This document shows, one piece after another, positions 1 through 7,344 of a stretch of 26,585 bases of DNA (the stretch's first letter is position 1; every line of letters begins with the position of its first letter). A model generated the notes under the pieces. The model was not told the origin of the DNA. It ran no database searches and worked only from the letters and a program-made list of their open reading frames with translations. Source of the DNA: CATOSD01 sp034422735 (GTDB lineage Bacteria > Chloroflexota > Dehalococcoidia > Lucifugimonadales > CATOSD01); assembly GCA_034422735.1 (NCBI GenBank), contig DAOUJL010000026.1, positions 1 to 26,585 of the forward strand. Reading direction: 5' to 3'. The position numbers were made by a program, and so were the translations under genes.

Positions 1-85
1 CCTTTCCGACGTACAAATCGGGCTGGCTACGAAGAAACTCCAGCACCTTTGGCCACTGTTCGGGAGATAGTGTGACTGTTGACAT
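1..85 (-). CDS. IS5-family transposase, N-terminal fragment
   Basis: The reading frame opens with ATG at 85 and stays open for 28 codons to the window edge. The peptide begins MSTVTLSPEQWPKVLEFL and continues with a Pro-Asp-Leu-Tyr-Val-Gly segment. This is the characteristic start of the helix-turn-helix (DUF4096-type) domain of IS5/IS427-like transposases. The DDE catalytic residues lie outside the window. The C-terminal 25 residues of a very similar transposase are found at the right edge. The frame is partial only because the sequence stops; there is no internal stop. Confidence 0.85.
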   Translation of the reverse strand, partial: MSTVTLSPEQWPKVLEFLRSQPDLYVGK

Positions 86-117
86 ATACCTAGTATAATG
101 CAAATGTCAACACTGCC
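1..117 (-). mobile_element. IS5-family insertion sequence, 5' end (partial)
   Basis: The element runs off the left edge. Its outer end, read on the minus strand, is GGCAGTGTTGACATTT (102-117), and it matches 15 of 16 bases of the end of a second element at the right edge (26491-26506). A transposase start lies 32 bases inside. The host flank reads TTA next to the end, in keeping with the TA-centred targets used by many IS5 (IS427-type) elements. A second inverted motif, TTGACAT (79-85) against ATGTCAA (104-110), lies inside the end. The insertion falls within the helicase gene. Only about 117 bases are visible, so the subgroup is an inference. Confidence 0.85.
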
Positions 118-856
118 TAATCTCACCTCCGAAAAAGGTGGCCGACATTTTGTGGGCCTCATCACAGACAATCAAGTCCCACCGGCAGTCAGGGGCGCTC
201 AGTTTGTCTTGGACGTTGTCATCGCGGGCCAGCTTGTCTAGTCGACCTATCGCAAGATCGGTTTCGAGGAACCAGTTGCCTGTTCGTGCTGCTTCCAGTT
301 TGTCATTGGTGAGAATTTCGAAGGGCAGGTTAAATCGCTGATGCAATTCGTCTTGCCATTGCTCGACCAGATTCCCCGGACAAACTACTAGGCACCTTTG
401 CAGGTCGCCGCGAGCGATTAGCTCCTTGATAAGTAGCCCCGCCATAATCGTCTTACCCGCACCAGGATCGTCCGCAAGCAGAAACCTTAAGGGCTGGCGC
501 TCGATCATTGCCTCGTAGACTGCTGTAATCTGATGGGGCAATGGCTCGACTTCGGAAGTGTGGACAGCCAGCAACGGGTCGAACAGGTGGGCCAACTTGA
601 TTCGGTTAGCCTCAGAAACAAGGCGAAACAGTTTCCCATCACCGTCAAAGCTCCAGGGACGACTCTGCTCCAATATCTCTATTCGAGATTCATCGCCCCG
701 GTAAATAAGTTCTTCACCGAGTTGACCGGTAGGAGACCTGTAGGTAAGCGTAACCACATCCGGCCCATGCCATTGTGCGCTGACAACCGTGACGGAATAA
801 TCAGGTCGAATGCCACGTACGGCGGCATCGGGCTTCAGGTCTTCAAGTTTGCTCAT
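107..856 (-). pseudogene. SNF2/DEAD-like helicase, truncated by IS insertion
   Basis: The gene encodes the N-terminal 249 residues of a superfamily 2 (SNF2-type) ATP-dependent DNA translocase. Visible motifs are the Q-like region LPHQITAVYEA, the Walker A segment ADDPGAGKTIMAGLLIKEL, motif Ia (LVVCPGNLVEQW) and the DEAH box (IVCDEAHKMSATFFGGE). The frame then enters the IS end and stops after three foreign residues (RQC, stop 107-109). Full-length relatives are roughly 900-1100 residues, so the second RecA lobe and C-terminal domains are missing. I chose ATG 856 because AGGAG lies 8 bases upstream. The 13 residues further upstream look non-coding. Relatives with the ADDPGAGKT motif are common in defence islands, including DISARM-type SNF2 helicases. 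The gene is less GC-rich than its neighbours, suggesting transfer. Assignment to a particular defence system is not possible from this piece. Confidence 0.85.
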
Positions 857-903
857 CTCGAAACTCCTGCAACATCGACCAGAGGTTGCTTGCACGTTTT
901 GCC

Positions 904-909
904 ATTATA
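904..909 (-). promoter_or_regulatory. Possible -10 box for helicase gene
   Basis: A perfect TATAAT reads on the minus strand in the 102-base gap between the MFS gene and the helicase start. It would place transcription start near 897, with a leader of about 40 bases. No convincing -35 box lies 17 bases upstream, so this is weak. It suggests that the helicase has its own promoter rather than being the last gene of the transporter operon. Confidence 0.3.
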
Positions 910-958
910 CACATTCCGCGACCGTTGGGGTGTCGCTCGCTGACCACTGGCAAAAGCG

Positions 959-2194
959 TCACTCCAGGCGGCGCAGGCTTGCCGCCGTTGCCAGGAACGC
1001 GAGCGCGCCAGCCAGGCTGACGAGGCCCATGGCCGTGATCGCGAACGGCACCGACGTGACGCCGGTGAGCCAGCCGACCAGCAGGCTGGCGGGCACGACG
1101 AATCCGCGCCCGTACGACTGGAGGCTGGTGATGCGGGAGCGGAGCGTGTCGGGCACCAGCGTCTGTATCAGGGCGCCGCTGGTGGTGCGGAACCAGGACT
1201 GGCTGAACGCGAACATCGCGATGAGGACGAACGCCACCGGCAGCCACTGGGCCTGTGCGAACGCGATGGCCAGCACGGAGCTGGCGATTGCCGCAGTGAG
1301 CGTAATCGGCCCCCGCCTGAACAGAAAGCCGAGCGAGGCCATCATCAGCGCGGCGACCAGTCCGCCGCCGCCGTTCACCGCCAGCAGGTAGCCGCCCACG
1401 TCCGCGCCCGCGTTCAGCACCCGGTCGGTGAACACCGGAAGCATGAACATGAGCGGCTGGAGGATGACGTTCGGAAGCATGCCGAGCGCAATCAGCAGGA
1501 AGATGGCCCTGTTGCCGCTCCAGATGTAGCGGACGCCATCCGTCATGTCGCGCAGAATCGAGCCTCGGTCTTCGGCGGGGCGTTCCCGGTAGTAGGGCGT
1601 CTTCATCGGCAACAGGGCGACCACGACCCCGGCGTAGAGCGCTGCCTCTATGGTGAAGTTCCAGAAGAAGCCCAGGTTGGCAATCAGCAGTCCGCCCACG
1701 AACGGGCCGATGAACCGCGTGCCGGTGATGGTGAGCACGTTCGCGGCAAAGGCGTTGGAATAGTACTCGCGCGGCACGGTGTTGGCTATCAGCGCCTGGC
1801 CCATGGGCTGCGTCACCGATACGCAGCAGCCGCTGATGAACACGTAGACGTAGGCGTGCCAGACTTGCGCGCTGCCGGAGAGCACGAAGAACGCGAACAG
1901 CAGGGCGAGCACGGCCATCAGCAACTGGATGGCCATCATCAGCTTGCGCCGGTCCAGGCGGTCGCCCAGCACGCCGCCCCACGGGGCCACAATCAACCCG
2001 GGCAGCGTGTTCAGCCCGCCGACGGTCACTACCAACAGGGGCGTCGCCGCCGCACCCTCCGCGAGGCGCTGCACCAGCCAGCCCACGGTGAGCAGTTGCA
2101 GCCACTGCGCGCTGTTGGCGAAGAAGTTGGCGGTCCAGATCAGCCTGTAGTTTGGGTAGCCTCGCCAGGAGTCCAGTAGCTGAAAGCGCGGCAT
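959..2194 (-). CDS. MFS transporter (DHA3/EntS-like exporter)
   Basis: This 411-residue protein has about twelve hydrophobic segments, the usual size for a major facilitator permease. The loop 2-3 signature is clear at residues 73-84 (GGVLGDRLDRRK, the family's GxLxDRxxRR motif A). The N-terminus (WRGYPNYRLIWTANFFANSA) resembles the EntS/DHA3 group of drug or siderophore exporters. It would act in the cytoplasmic membrane using the proton gradient. It is the last gene of the hydrolase-ureohydrolase-MFS operon, starting 27 bases after the ureohydrolase stop, so it may export or import the compound handled by those two enzymes. The ATG at 2194 has no strong ribosome binding site, which fits translation following the upstream gene. 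The substrate cannot be read from sequence. Confidence 0.9.
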   Translation of the reverse strand: MPRFQLLDSWRGYPNYRLIWTANFFANSAQWLQLLTVGWLVQRLAEGAAATPLLVVTVGGLNTLPGLIVAPWGGVLGDRLDRRKLMMAIQLLMAVLALLFAFFVLSGSAQVWHAYVYVFISGCCVSVTQPMGQALIANTVPREYYSNAFAANVLTITGTRFIGPFVGGLLIANLGFFWNFTIEAALYAGVVVALLPMKTPYYRERPAEDRGSILRDMTDGVRYIWSGNRAIFLLIALGMLPNVILQPLMFMLPVFTDRVLNAGADVGGYLLAVNGGGGLVAALMMASLGFLFRRGPITLTAAIASSVLAIAFAQAQWLPVAFVLIAMFAFSQSWFRTTSGALIQTLVPDTLRSRITSLQSYGRGFVVPASLLVGWLTGVTSVPFAITAMGLVSLAGALAFLATAASLRRLE

Positions 2195-2221
2195 GGAGAC
2201 GGCGAGGCTGGAAGCGGGCGG

Positions 2222-3208
2222 CTAACCGGCCGCGCCCACCCTGGCGGCCCAGCGGGGCTGGTCGCAGATGTGCCCGAGAAACTCCAGGATGGTGTGTGCG
2301 GCCATGTAGGAAGTGATGCCGGTGCCCACGTCGAGCTGCGGGTTCACCTCCACCAGGTCGAAACCGACGACGTTGGTGTGCCGTGCGATGGCGATGAGGG
2401 CCTGGCGCAGCTCCTCGTAGGTCATGCCGTTCGGCTCGGCGGACACGCAGCCGGGCACCAGCGGCAGGTCCAGCACGTCGATGTCGATGCTCACGTAGCA
2501 GTCGGCGTCGCGCGGTATCGGTTCCACGATGCCCTGTCCGCCCAGCTCCCGCGTCTCGGTCATGCCTATGACACGGTTGCCGTCGTCCAGCGAGTCCTGC
2601 ACCCACTCGCGGTTGTTGCGCAGGCTGCGAATGCCCACCTGCGTCAGGCTCTCAACGTGGTCCATGTGGTATATGTGCCTGAAGGCGTGGCTGTTGGTGT
2701 ACTCGAAACCGTGCATGAAGGGCGAATAGTCGATGTGGGCGTCGAAGTGGATCACGTGGAGCGGCTCGTCGTAGGCGCGCACCACAGGGAAGGTGATGGC
2801 GTGGTCGCCGCCCAGCACCACCGGGAGCGCGTCCTTGTCGAGGATGCGGCGGGTGAGGTCGGTTATGTTGGCGAAGGTCTGCTCGACGTTGGTGGGCAGC
2901 ACGTCGGCGTCGCCCACGTCCGCGATGCGGCCGGCCGTCATTTCGCGTTCCAGGTACACCTTGTCCGCGTCCTGGTCGAAGTAGCCGCGCCCGCCGAACC
3001 GCAGCGAGTGTTCGCGTATCCCCCTAGGCCCGAAGCGGGCGCCGGGCATGAACGGCGAACCCTCATCTGTGGGCGCGCCCATCACCGCGATGTCCGCATC
3101 CAGCGCGTCCAGGTCCGTGCAGATCTCGGAGCGCAGGAACGACGGTATCCCCACGAACGGGTACGAGCGAGATGAGCCTTCTTGCTGCTGCCGTTTCTCG
3201 TTGGTCAT
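2222..3208 (-). CDS. Agmatinase/arginase-family ureohydrolase
   Basis: This 328-residue manganese-dependent ureohydrolase would cleave a guanidino compound to urea plus an amine. All metal-binding motifs are present: GGDHA (133-137, His136), DAHID (156-160) and SIDIDVLD (240-247, Asp242 and Asp244). The FDLVEVNP segment (284-291) supplies the conserved glutamate. The length and the long N-terminal region before the metal motifs favour the agmatinase/guanidinobutyrase branch over arginase, but substrate choice in this family is not predictable with confidence. The ATG at 3208 has AAAGGA 8 bases upstream. It lies 26 bases after the upstream C45-like hydrolase and 27 bases before the MFS gene, which argues for one transcript. 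Confidence 0.93.
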   Translation of the reverse strand: MTNEKRQQQEGSSRSYPFVGIPSFLRSEICTDLDALDADIAVMGAPTDEGSPFMPGARFGPRGIREHSLRFGGRGYFDQDADKVYLEREMTAGRIADVGDADVLPTNVEQTFANITDLTRRILDKDALPVVLGGDHAITFPVVRAYDEPLHVIHFDAHIDYSPFMHGFEYTNSHAFRHIYHMDHVESLTQVGIRSLRNNREWVQDSLDDGNRVIGMTETRELGGQGIVEPIPRDADCYVSIDIDVLDLPLVPGCVSAEPNGMTYEELRQALIAIARHTNVVGFDLVEVNPQLDVGTGITSYMAAHTILEFLGHICDQPRWAARVGAAG

Positions 3209-3234
3209 GGTCTCGTCCTTTCTCTCTTCTGCGC

Positions 3235-4227
3235 CTACACGCCCGCAGCCACGCTCGACGCGAGGTATCGCACCGCCAGCGGTGTGAGCCGGCCGTCCAC
3301 GGTCACGTATTCGCCCGGCTCCATATCACCGAGCGAGAACGGCACGTACCTGCCCCACGATCTATCCTGGTAAAGCTGCTCATCGCCGTACTCCGCCGGG
3401 CCGCCGCAGGGCCAGCCGTAGGTGTAGTACATCACGCCCTCCGCGGGCAGGAGAATCTCGGAACTGACGCTGCCCCCGCGGGTCTCCGAGCCGGGGCGCT
3501 TGGTTTGGCCGTGGGCGCAGATGCTCCAGCCGGTTTCCTCGAGAGTCGCGTGGTCGCGGAAGCAGGAGGCCAGGTAGGCGGGATCAATGGACCCGGAACC
3601 CTCCGCCATCAGGGTGGTGATGCGGTCGTAGCGCACCACGGTCGAATCGCCGGCCTGCGGGGTGTGGGCGATACGCGACATCTGCGGCGAAATCCAGTGG
3701 TTGGAGCGGCCAATCCAGCCGTCGGTGGTGCGGGTCTCCACGTTGAGCGAGCGTGTGCTCACCTCGGCAAGGGCCACCTCACCGCCGGAATCGGCGAGCA
3801 GGAAGTTGCCGTGAATAGCCCTGGGATAGGACTCCAGCAGGCCTATAGCGTCCTCCACCGACGCGGCCTCGCTCAGCAGAAGGTCGCCGAAGCGGTAGTA
3901 GGGCACGCCCACCGCCCGCGTGCTGTCCGGCTCGAACTGGGGATCGGGTCGTGCCGCCGACCAGGTGTACGCGAAGCCCTTTTCGTTGAGCCCGCGCGTG
4001 TGCATGTGGTTGAAGTCGGCCACTGTGCCCATGTCCTGGGACACTATCTGCGTGCCGACGTAGCGATAGCCGTCCGGCGGCTCTTCGACCACCAGCCGCG
4101 TCCGGGTGGTGAACGGATCGTCGCTGGTGCTGCCAATCAGCGCGTGCCCGTCGGCGCTGCACGCGCCGGTCGCTCCCGCCGTGGTGCAGTTGTCGGGCCA
4201 TGGTGAATAGAGTGTGTGTTCTGGCAT
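3235..4227 (-). CDS. C45-like Ntn-hydrolase / acyl-CoA:6-APA acyltransferase-like protein
   Basis: This 330-residue protein resembles the C45/choloylglycine-type N-terminal nucleophile hydrolases, which cut or form amide bonds after removing a short propeptide. The pattern Asn-Cys14-Thr-Thr, then about 11 residues, then DGHALIGSTSDDP matches the nucleophile-plus-strand arrangement of the family, making Cys14 the likely nucleophile. Cys23 is the alternative. A second family-like strand is GNFLLADSGGEVALAEVS (about 140-157). No signal peptide is seen, so it is probably cytoplasmic. GGGAGG lies about 8 bases before the ATG at 4227. As first gene of the operon with a ureohydrolase and an MFS permease, it may deacylate (or acylate) a guanidino amide. 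The substrate is unknown, and it could also be a C69-like dipeptidase. Confidence 0.75.
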   Translation of the reverse strand: MPEHTLYSPWPDNCTTAGATGACSADGHALIGSTSDDPFTTRTRLVVEEPPDGYRYVGTQIVSQDMGTVADFNHMHTRGLNEKGFAYTWSAARPDPQFEPDSTRAVGVPYYRFGDLLLSEAASVEDAIGLLESYPRAIHGNFLLADSGGEVALAEVSTRSLNVETRTTDGWIGRSNHWISPQMSRIAHTPQAGDSTVVRYDRITTLMAEGSGSIDPAYLASCFRDHATLEETGWSICAHGQTKRPGSETRGGSVSSEILLPAEGVMYYTYGWPCGGPAEYGDEQLYQDRSWGRYVPFSLGDMEPGEYVTVDGRLTPLAVRYLASSVAAGV

Positions 4228-4262
4228 GGCGACGCCTCCCTTCCCGGTTCGTGAGTGCGCCT

Positions 4263-4271
4263 ATCATAACA
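4263..4271 (-). promoter_or_regulatory. Extended -10 promoter of the hydrolase operon
   Basis: On the minus strand TGTTATGAT forms a TGn-plus-TATGAT extended -10 element 35 bases before the ATG at 4227. No good -35 box is visible, as is typical when the TGn extension is present. The region lies between the lipoprotein stop (4320) and the hydrolase start and is the only AT-rich spot there. Confidence 0.4.
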
Positions 4272-4319
4272 CTTCCGGCGGGGCGCAAAGGCCGCGAGAG
4301 GATTGGCGTGAGGCGCCGG

Positions 4320-5282
4320 TCAGGGAGTCAGCACCGCCCGCAGCGCCTGCTCCAGCTCGACGAGCGTGGCGAAGCCCTCGAACTTGGCGGTCACGAGGCC
4401 GTCGGCGTCGACCACGAACGTCCAGGGCTCGCTGGGGAGTCCCCACTCGGTAACGGCGGGCGCGATCCTGGCGTTGGAGAGGTCCCCCTGTATCTCGTGG
4501 GGGTTGTCGTACACCTCGACGTGGATGAAGTTCGCCCGGTCCGCGAATTGGCCCTTCATCTGCTTCACCACGTCGAGCTGAGGGCCGCAGGTGGCGGTGG
4601 TGCAGAAGGCGGGAGTCGAGAAGGCGACCACCAGCGGCTCGCCGGACGCGACGGCGTCGGCGATGGACATCGCGTACAGCTCGGCGTCGGGCTGCGGGTC
4701 GGTCGTCAGCTCGTCCATGTTGGGCGTGTCGGCCAGCGTCTTGCTCTTGGTGAGCGGAGCAGGCGCTCCCAGGGCGGGCGTGAGGCTCTGTTCGCGGACG
4801 GCCACCCGCGCGGAGGCGGATGACACCGTGGCGTCCGACCCCTCCACGCTGACGCCCAAGCCCCAATCGCCCGGCCTGTCGAAATCCAGGCGGACGGTGT
4901 ACGCGCCGCGCCCGGTGTCGCCCCATTCACGGTACGTGGCGGTGACGGTCTCGATGGGTCCGTCCTGGCCCGTGGGAGCGAGGTAGAAGGTCTGGACGCG
5001 GACGCCCTCCGGCTGGCGCACACGGCCGGACCCGCTCGCGACGAGGGCAAACACGACGCGGTTGGCGCCGACGGCGAGGTCGGTTGAGGCGAGGAGGAGT
5101 CGCAGTTCGGCGGCGTCCGATGCGGGCGTGGCGGCGTCCGGCGGGGGTTGGGTCGGGACGGCGATGGGAGTGGGCGCGGCCTCGGCGCCGCAGGCGGCCA
5201 GAAGCACGAGCAGGGCGAGCAGCACCGGGAGGACACGCCAATGGCGGCATCCGATGCGGGAGGCAGGTGTTGCGGCGATCAT
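4320..5282 (-). CDS. Thioredoxin-fold lipoprotein
   Basis: This is a 320-residue exported protein. Residues 14-31 form a hydrophobic signal ending in the lipobox LLAAC, with lipidated Cys31. A Pro/Ala/Thr-rich linker (32-58) follows, then a beta-rich middle domain (about 60-165), then a thioredoxin-like domain (about 195-320). The domain contains the motif FSTPAFCTTATCGP, with cysteines 227 and 232 spaced C-x4-C rather than the classical C-x2-C. A conserved region EPWTFVVDADG follows, resembling the cis-Pro side of TlpA/peroxiredoxin-like proteins. It is probably anchored outside the membrane, with a redox or metal-delivery role (inference). The ATG at 5282 has AGGA 7 bases upstream and lies 9 bases after the glycosyltransferase stop, so the two are co-transcribed. 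Confidence 0.85.
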   Translation of the reverse strand: MIAATPASRIGCRHWRVLPVLLALLVLLAACGAEAAPTPIAVPTQPPPDAATPASDAAELRLLLASTDLAVGANRVVFALVASGSGRVRQPEGVRVQTFYLAPTGQDGPIETVTATYREWGDTGRGAYTVRLDFDRPGDWGLGVSVEGSDATVSSASARVAVREQSLTPALGAPAPLTKSKTLADTPNMDELTTDPQPDAELYAMSIADAVASGEPLVVAFSTPAFCTTATCGPQLDVVKQMKGQFADRANFIHVEVYDNPHEIQGDLSNARIAPAVTEWGLPSEPWTFVVDADGLVTAKFEGFATLVELEQALRAVLTP

Positions 5283-5291
5283 GTCCGTGTC

Positions 5292-6047
5292 CTAGTCCTG
5301 TTCGAGGCGCGCGCGGGATTCGGCGCCATCGTAGGCGCCGCGGGCGGAGCGCCAGCGCACCAGCAGGGCGTCCCGCAGCATCTGGAAGGAGTCCACGGCG
5401 GGCCTTACCTTGCTCTCCGCCTGGTAGCGCCAGTCGATGGGCAGCTCGTGCACGCGATAGCCGCGCTTGAAGGCCAGGTGGAGTATCTCCACGTCGAAGC
5501 CAAAGCCCTCAACACGCTGGAGGCGGAAGAGGTCTTCGGCGGCGGCGGCCCGGAAGCACTTGAAGCCGCACTGGGTGTCCTGAATTCGAGGCACGGCGAT
5601 CGCCTTGACCGACCAGTTGAAGACGCGGCCCATCACGTGGCGCAGCGCCGGCTCGTCGAACCGGCGGGCGCCCTCGGCCTCGCGGGAGCCGATGACGACG
5701 TCGTAACCGTCGTAGATGCGGAGAAGGAAGTCGTCCAGGTGGGCGATGGGCATGGCAAGGTCGGCGTCGCACATGAAGCGCAACCGTCCGGTGGCGGCCA
5801 GCATTCCGCTGCGGACGGCCCCGCCCTTGCCCGCGTGCGGGATGGACTCGACGCGGACTCGCGGCTCGCCGCTCGCCCAGGACTCGACCAGCCCGGCGGT
5901 GCCGTCGGAGCTACCGTCGTCCACTACTATGAGCTCCCAGGGGAACGGCTTCACGGACAGGTGAGCGACCACGGCGTCGAGAGTGGCGAGGATTCGGGTG
6001 GCCTCGTTGTACGCGGGGACGACGACGGAAAGGTGGGGGTCGGTCAC
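5292..6047 (-). CDS. Family 2 glycosyltransferase (dolichyl-phosphate glucosyltransferase-like)
   Basis: This 251-residue GT-A fold enzyme carries VVVPAYNE (8-15), VVDDGSSDGT (41-50), the metal/nucleotide motif DADLAMP (94-100) and the segment IQDTQCGFKCF. The combination KGGAVRSGM plus DADLAMP is typical of the Alg5-like branch that transfers a sugar from a nucleotide donor to a polyprenyl phosphate. There is no C-terminal membrane domain, so it would act at the inner membrane face with a lipid acceptor. The start is GTG at 6047, with only a weak AGAG site. It follows aspartokinase by 33 bases and precedes the lipoprotein by 9 bases. The exact sugar and acceptor are unknown. Confidence 0.88.
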   Translation of the reverse strand: MTDPHLSVVVPAYNEATRILATLDAVVAHLSVKPFPWELIVVDDGSSDGTAGLVESWASGEPRVRVESIPHAGKGGAVRSGMLAATGRLRFMCDADLAMPIAHLDDFLLRIYDGYDVVIGSREAEGARRFDEPALRHVMGRVFNWSVKAIAVPRIQDTQCGFKCFRAAAAEDLFRLQRVEGFGFDVEILHLAFKRGYRVHELPIDWRYQAESKVRPAVDSFQMLRDALLVRWRSARGAYDGAESRARLEQD

Positions 6048-6080
6048 AAGGCGCTCTGGCCGCGTCGGTGCGGGGGCGGC

Positions 6081-7322
6081 CTACGCGACCTGCCCGGGGT
6101 TGTCGAGCTGGAACGAGGTGTGCAGCGCCCGGGCGGCCCTGCCCACGTCGGCCTCGTCGACGATGCAGGTTATGCGAATCTCGGAGGTTGTTATCATGTC
6201 GATGTTGATCCCGTTGTCGGCCAGGGTGCGGAACATGGTCGAGGCGTAGCCGGGGGCGTCCTGCATTCCGGTGCCCACGATGCTGAGCTTGGCGAGATGG
6301 TCCGCGCTGGCGACCTCGCCGTTGCCGAGCTGCCTGGCCACGACGCGTGTAACATCCAGCGCGCGGGCGAGGTCGGTGCGCTTGACGGTGAAGGTCATGT
6401 CGGTGGTGCCTTCTACGCTGGCGTTCTGTACGATGACGTCCACGCTGACGTCGGCCTCGCTGAGCGGCTCGAACAGTCCGGCGGCGATGCCGGGCCGGTC
6501 GACCACGCCTCGGACGGTGATCTTGGCGACGTTGGTGTCGACGGCGATGCCCCTGATGCGGTTTCTGATCTCGCCGACGGTTGTGTTCATGTCCGCTCCT
6601 TCGTGAATGAGTGTGCCCGGGGCGTCGGAGAAGCTGGACGCGACCAGGATGGGGACCTTGTAGAACATGCCCATCTCGATGGACCGGGCGTTCATCTTCG
6701 CGCCGTAGCTGGCGAGCTCAAGCATCTCTTCGTAGTGGACCTCGTCCAGCTTGCGGGCCTTGGGCACGAGCCTGGGGTCTGCTGTGTAGATGCCCTTGAC
6801 GTCGGTGTAGACCTCGCAGCGGTCGGCCTCGAGGCTGGCGGCCAGGGCGACGGCGGTGGTGTCGGAGCCGCCGCGTCCGAGGGTGGTTATGTCCATGTCC
6901 TCGGTTATGCCCTGGAATCCGGCGACGATGACGATGCGGCCGCGATCCAGCTCGCGGGCCACGCGCTCGGGCTGCATGAGGGCGATGCGGGCGCGTCCGT
7001 GGCTGGTGTCGGTGCGGATGCCGGCCTGCCCGCCGCTGAGGCTGATGGCCTCGTAGCCGAGGGCGCGGAGGGCCATGGCGATGAGGGTGCAGGAGACGAG
7101 CTCGCCGGTGGAAAGCAGCAGGTCGAGCTCGCGCGGCTCGGGGCGGCCCGACACCTGGCCGGCGAGGTCGATGAGCTCGTCGGTGGTGTCGCCCATGGCC
7201 GAGACCACGCTGACGACGCTGTTTCCGGCGTCGCGCGTGCGCCCGATGCGCTCGGCGACGTTTCTGATCTTGTCGGCGTCGGCCAGCGAGCTTCCGCCGT
7301 ACTTCTGGACTACAAGTGACAA
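6081..7322 (-). CDS. lysC: Aspartate kinase
   Basis: This 413-residue enzyme phosphorylates aspartate, the first step toward lysine, methionine and threonine. It has the amino-acid kinase domain (about 1-230) with KYGGSSLAD near the N-terminus, LLLSTGELVS, TLGRGGSDTTAVALAA and YTDVKGIYTADPR. Two ACT regulatory domains follow (about 265-335 and 345-410), for feedback inhibition. Length and layout match the monofunctional Bacillus/Corynebacterium-type enzyme. The start is TTG at 7322: AGAGGA lies 6 bases upstream, and the protein then begins LSLVVQKYGG as in relatives. The open frame further upstream overlaps thrB and looks unrelated. It begins 22 bases after the thrB stop, so the two form an operon. 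Confidence 0.95.
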   Translation of the reverse strand: MSLVVQKYGGSSLADADKIRNVAERIGRTRDAGNSVVSVVSAMGDTTDELIDLAGQVSGRPEPRELDLLLSTGELVSCTLIAMALRALGYEAISLSGGQAGIRTDTSHGRARIALMQPERVARELDRGRIVIVAGFQGITEDMDITTLGRGGSDTTAVALAASLEADRCEVYTDVKGIYTADPRLVPKARKLDEVHYEEMLELASYGAKMNARSIEMGMFYKVPILVASSFSDAPGTLIHEGADMNTTVGEIRNRIRGIAVDTNVAKITVRGVVDRPGIAAGLFEPLSEADVSVDVIVQNASVEGTTDMTFTVKRTDLARALDVTRVVARQLGNGEVASADHLAKLSIVGTGMQDAPGYASTMFRTLADNGINIDMITTSEIRITCIVDEADVGRAARALHTSFQLDNPGQVA

Positions 7323-7344
7323 GTTGTTTCCTCTTTGCTGCGCG

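Noticed and set aside
79..110. Promoter reading rightward out of the left IS (TTGACA and TATAAT)
   Set aside because: The two boxes are only 9 bases apart and would transcribe antisense to the helicase, so a working promoter is unlikely.
843..2606. 587-codon minus frame ending with a possible short peptide before the helicase
   Set aside because: Most of it is a shifted frame of the ureohydrolase and MFS genes. The tail near 843-912 overlaps the helicase start and has no ribosome binding site or recognisable family.
5148..7319. 723-codon open frame on the plus strand
   Set aside because: It is antisense to lysC, the glycosyltransferase and the lipoprotein, all with clear family motifs. Its translation is Val/Gly/Asp/His-rich, as expected from the complement of GC-rich codons.
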